Assembly: GCA_963702955.1 (NCBI GenBank)
Contig: OY969774.1
Span: 806,001 to 870,000, forward strand
Direction of reading: 5' to 3'
Length of the DNA: 64,000 bases
Origin: VRUE01 sp963702955
GTDB taxonomy: Bacteria > Actinomycetota > Thermoleophilia > Solirubrobacterales > 70-9
The notes under the pieces were generated by a model. The model did no database searches. It was not told the DNA's origin and was given only the letters and a program-made list of their open reading frames with translations. Made by a program: the position numbers and the translations under genes. Positions 61,522-64,000 of the stretch are shown in pieces (the stretch's first letter is position 1; each line of letters begins with the position of its first letter).

Positions 61522-61921
61522 CGTCGTCGCTGCCTTCGATCGCGGCCCGGCCGGCGAGGTAGGCCTGCAGCAGGTGCGCCGCGGCGAGCGAGTCGGGCGC
61601 TGCCGCCGCCCCTTCGCGCTTGCTCGCCTCGGCCATCCGCGTCGTCAGCCGCTCGTCGTAGGTCTCGACCGGGACGTCGATCAGCGCTTCCAGTTCGACG
61701 CAGAAGCCGCGGGTCAGCGCCGCCTGGGCGCCTTCCTCGCCGCTCAGGTGCAGCGGCAGGCCGACGACCACCCGCTCGACCTCGTGCTCGGCGACCAGGT
61801 CGGCGACGGCGCTGGGGACCGGCGGCTCGATCACCGGCAGCGGCGTCGAGAGCGTGCCGCTGGGGTCGGAGATCGCGCAGCCGATCCGCGCCGTGCCGTA
61901 GTCGAGGGCGAGGACCCTCAC
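61514..61921 (-). CDS. ruvX: Putative pre-16S rRNA nuclease RuvX/YqgF
   Basis: A 135-residue RNase H-like nuclease implicated in 16S rRNA 5'-end maturation. RVLALDYGTARIGCAISDPSGTL carries the first Asp; RVVVGLPLHLSGEEG and VETYDERLTTRMAEA follow, and PDSLAAAHLLQAYL the last acidic residue. A GTG start overlaps the alaS stop (GTGA), and its 3' end overlaps mltG by eight bases, so alaS-ruvX-mltG-aroE form one operon, a conserved arrangement. Confidence 0.94.
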   Translation of the reverse strand: MRVLALDYGTARIGCAISDPSGTLSTPLPVIEPPVPSAVADLVAEHEVERVVVGLPLHLSGEEGAQAALTRGFCVELEALIDVPVETYDERLTTRMAEASKREGAAAAPDSLAAAHLLQAYLAGRAAIEGSDDVE

Positions 61922-64000
61922 GGCGCCAGCGCCCCCTCGATCGCCCGGCGGGCGGCGGCGAGCGCCTCGTCGAGCTTGGCGGCGTCTTTGCCGCCGGCCT
62001 GCGCCATGTCGTCGCGGCCGCCGCCGCCGCCGCCGACCAGCGCCGCCGCCTCGCGAACCACCGAAGACGCGGAGACCCCCGCCGCGACGGCCCCCTTGGA
62101 GGCGAGAACCACCAGCCCGACCCTTCCTCCGTCGGCGCCCGCGAGCGCGATCGCCGACTCGCCGCCCAGCTTCGACTGCACCCGGTTGGCGAGGTCGAGC
62201 AGCTGCTTCTGGTCGGCGATCGGCGCCTCCGCCACGACGACGCCGGCATCGCCGACTCTGTCAACGATGCCGACCAAACGCTCGGCCTCCTCGGCCAGCA
62301 ACTCCTTCTCGGCCCGCTTCGCCCCCTCCCCCGCCTCGTGCAGCCGCTCGGCGGCACGGCGGGCTCCGCTCAGCGGGTCCTGCGGCGAGCCGAGCAGCTC
62401 GCCGACCTCGCGCAGCCGCTGCTCGCCCTCGCGGTACCAGTCGATCGCCGCCGGCCCGGTCAGCGCCTCGACCCGGCGCACGTTGGCGGCGCTGGAGCCC
62501 TCCGAGGAGATCTTGAAGATGCCGATCTCGGCCGTGTTGGCGACGTGGGTGCCGCCGCAGAGCTCGCGCGAAACGCCCTCGACTTCGACCATCCGCACCC
62601 ACTCGCCGTATTTCTCGCCGAACAGGGCCATCGCGCCGAGCTTCTCCGCCTCCTCGCGCTCCATCTCCAGCCATCGCACCGGCAGGCTCGCCTTGATCCA
62701 GCCGTTGACCCGCTCCTCGACCGCCGCGACGTCCTCGGCGCCGAGCGCCTGGCCGTGGCTGAAGTCGAAGCGCAGCTTGTCGGGCCGCACCGCCGAGCCG
62801 GCCTGGCGGACGTGGTCGCCGAGCCGCTCGCGCAGCGCCGCGTGCAGCAGGTGGGTCGCGGTGTGGTTGCGCATCGTCGCGTGGCGCGTCTCGCGGTCAA
62901 CCTCGGCCTCGACGGCCTTTCCGCTCTCGACGCCGGCATCCGCTTGGACCTTGATCACCTGATCGTCTCCCACGCGATATACGTCGAGAACCTCTGCCAC
63001 GGACCCGTTCCAGCGCAGCACGCCGGAATCAGCAACCTGCCCACCGCCCTCGGCGTAAAAGGGGCTCTCCTCGAGCTTGACCAAGACGCGGGAGCCTGCG
63101 CCGCCGTCCTGGTCGAGTTCCGTCTCGACCATCGCCACGCCGGTCGTAGTCCGCAGCGTCTCGTAGCCGACGAAGCGCGTCGGGGGAGCCTGTGAAACCG
63201 CCTCTTGCACGCGCCTGTGCGTGTCCTCGGAGCCGTGCGCGGTGGCGGCGCCGACCCGGGCACGCTGGCGCTGCTCCTCCATCAGCTCCTCGAAGCCGGC
63301 GTCGTCAACCGCGAGGCCCCGCTCGGCGAGCAGCTCCTTGGTCAGGTCGTAGGGAAAGCCGTAGGTGTCGTGCAGCTTGAAGGCGTCGGCGGCGTCGATC
63401 CAGGAGGTCTCGGCCTGCTCGGCCTCGGCGACGAGCCGCTCGAGCAGCTCGGTGCCGCGCTCCAGGGTGCGGCCGAAGCTCTCCTCCTCGTCGCCGACCC
63501 AGCGGGCGATCGTCCCCCGCTCGGCGACCAGCTCCGGATAGGCCTCGCCCATGATCTCGATCGCCCGCTCGGCGAAGCGGCCCAGCCAGGGCGCCTCGAG
63601 GCCGAGCGTGCGGCCCTGCTGGATCGCCCGCCGCATGATCCGCCGCAGGATGTAACCGCGGTCCTCGTTGGAGGGGACGACCCCGTCGGCGATCAGGAAG
63701 GCGGTGCCGCGCGAGTGGTCGGCGACGATCCGCATCGCCCGGGTCACCGCGCCGCCCTCCTCGTAGGAGCGGCCCGAGAGCTCCTCGGCGAGCTCGATCA
63801 GCGGCCGCAGCAGGTCGGTCTCGAAGACCGAGGGGACGTCCTGCAGGATCGCCGCCATCCGGTCGAGTCCCATGCCGGTGTCGATGTTGCGCGTCGGCAG
63901 CGCGGTCAGCTCGCCGTCCTCGCTCAGGTCGTAGCTCATGAAGACGTGGTTCCAGAACTCGAGAAAGCGGTCGGTGTCGTCGCCGGGCCGCTCGCCGGGG
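61918..64000 (-). CDS. alaS: Alanyl-tRNA synthetase AlaS (5' end beyond window)
   Basis: AlaRS charges tRNA-Ala and edits Ser/Gly mischarging. About 694 C-terminal residues are visible; the frame remains open to the window edge (it reads FLEFWNHVFM, part of the catalytic core). Seen: RNIDTGMGLDRMAAIL, DHSRGTAFLIADGVVPSNEDRGYILRRIMRRAI, editing-domain HTATHLLHAALRE and CGGTHVANTAEIG, and the C-terminal C-Ala domain with a glycine-rich GGGGGGRDDMAQAGGKD. No frame break. Confidence 0.96.
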   Translation of the reverse strand, partial: PGERPGDDTDRFLEFWNHVFMSYDLSEDGELTALPTRNIDTGMGLDRMAAILQDVPSVFETDLLRPLIELAEELSGRSYEEGGAVTRAMRIVADHSRGTAFLIADGVVPSNEDRGYILRRIMRRAIQQGRTLGLEAPWLGRFAERAIEIMGEAYPELVAERGTIARWVGDEEESFGRTLERGTELLERLVAEAEQAETSWIDAADAFKLHDTYGFPYDLTKELLAERGLAVDDAGFEELMEEQRQRARVGAATAHGSEDTHRRVQEAVSQAPPTRFVGYETLRTTTGVAMVETELDQDGGAGSRVLVKLEESPFYAEGGGQVADSGVLRWNGSVAEVLDVYRVGDDQVIKVQADAGVESGKAVEAEVDRETRHATMRNHTATHLLHAALRERLGDHVRQAGSAVRPDKLRFDFSHGQALGAEDVAAVEERVNGWIKASLPVRWLEMEREEAEKLGAMALFGEKYGEWVRMVEVEGVSRELCGGTHVANTAEIGIFKISSEGSSAANVRRVEALTGPAAIDWYREGEQRLREVGELLGSPQDPLSGARRAAERLHEAGEGAKRAEKELLAEEAERLVGIVDRVGDAGVVVAEAPIADQKQLLDLANRVQSKLGGESAIALAGADGGRVGLVVLASKGAVAAGVSASSVVREAAALVGGGGGGRDDMAQAGGKDAAKLDEALAAARRAIEGALAP

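Overview
The window is GC-rich chromosomal DNA (about 70% by eye), densely packed, mostly on the minus strand and largely in start/stop-overlapping operons. It suggests an actinobacterium, most likely of class Thermoleophilia (Solirubrobacterales-like). The grounds are the conserved actinobacterial blocks pdxS-pdxT-yebC-ruvCAB-sec and dxs / tlyA-nadK-recN-steA-steB / pyrG / xerD, frequent GTG/TTG starts, and several secreted or membrane families that resemble Thermoleophilia proteins. This placement is inference; no 16S rRNA is present. Both edges cut genes: recJ on the left and alaS on the right.

Layout. 0-11.4 kb (minus): recJ 5' part, a small membrane protein, a fused SecD-SecF, a zinc-ribbon/PAS-like protein, ruvB-ruvA-ruvC, yebC, an M29 aminopeptidase, the PLP synthase pair pdxT/pdxS and an RpiR-type regulator. 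11.4-14.6 kb (plus): a five-gene run of small membrane, zinc-binding and secreted proteins. 14.6-16.5 kb: a lipoprotein built of eight 11-residue repeats, a short PhzF-like protein, a zincin-like protein and an excalibur protein. 16.5-19.9 kb: an accessory patch with a decayed gene, a frameshifted PLD-family gene, a DUF4160-DUF2442 pair, and a 1-kb segment bounded by a 46-bp direct repeat of the 3' part of the neighbouring tRNA-Met(CAT). 19.9-24.2 kb: an Hpt protein overlapping a thioredoxin-like lipoprotein, an SDR, a UGT-like glycosyltransferase, tRNA-Asn and an HTH/HNH protein. 24.2-41.3 kb (minus): dnaG, dgt, recO, mutM, xerD, DUF3866, an M20 peptidase, pyrG, a GT4 enzyme, steB, steA, recN, an MFS exporter, nadK and tlyA.

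41.3-45.8 kb interrupts the expected dxs-tlyA neighbourhood. It holds an IS110-family insertion sequence, a toxin-antitoxin locus whose toxin is frameshifted, truncated genes, a Mug/TDG-type glycosylase and an SRPBCC protein. It is bounded by a 21-bp exact direct repeat about 4 kb apart, which suggests an inserted island. 45.8-50.3 kb returns to core genes (dxs, a polyprenyl synthase, an xseB-like ORF, nusB, a response regulator, efp). 50.5-52.5 kb is a second accessory patch with another broken toxin and an intact antitoxin-like gene. 52.5-64 kb carries an SDR, an M42 peptidase, a GGDEF protein, then a shikimate operon (Xaa-Pro peptidase, aroQ, an aroK-aroB fusion, aroC, aroE), mltG, ruvX and alaS.

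How the genes work together: the core blocks serve DNA repair and recombination (RecJ, RuvABC, RecO, RecN, MutM, XerD), replication priming and dNTP control (DnaG, Dgt), secretion (SecDF), PLP, isoprenoid and aromatic precursor supply, CTP supply, and cell envelope/division (SteA-SteB, GT4, MltG). The accessory patches carry almost all the broken genes. Each apparent frameshift lies at or near a short homopolymer, so read-level confirmation matters before calling them pseudogenes.
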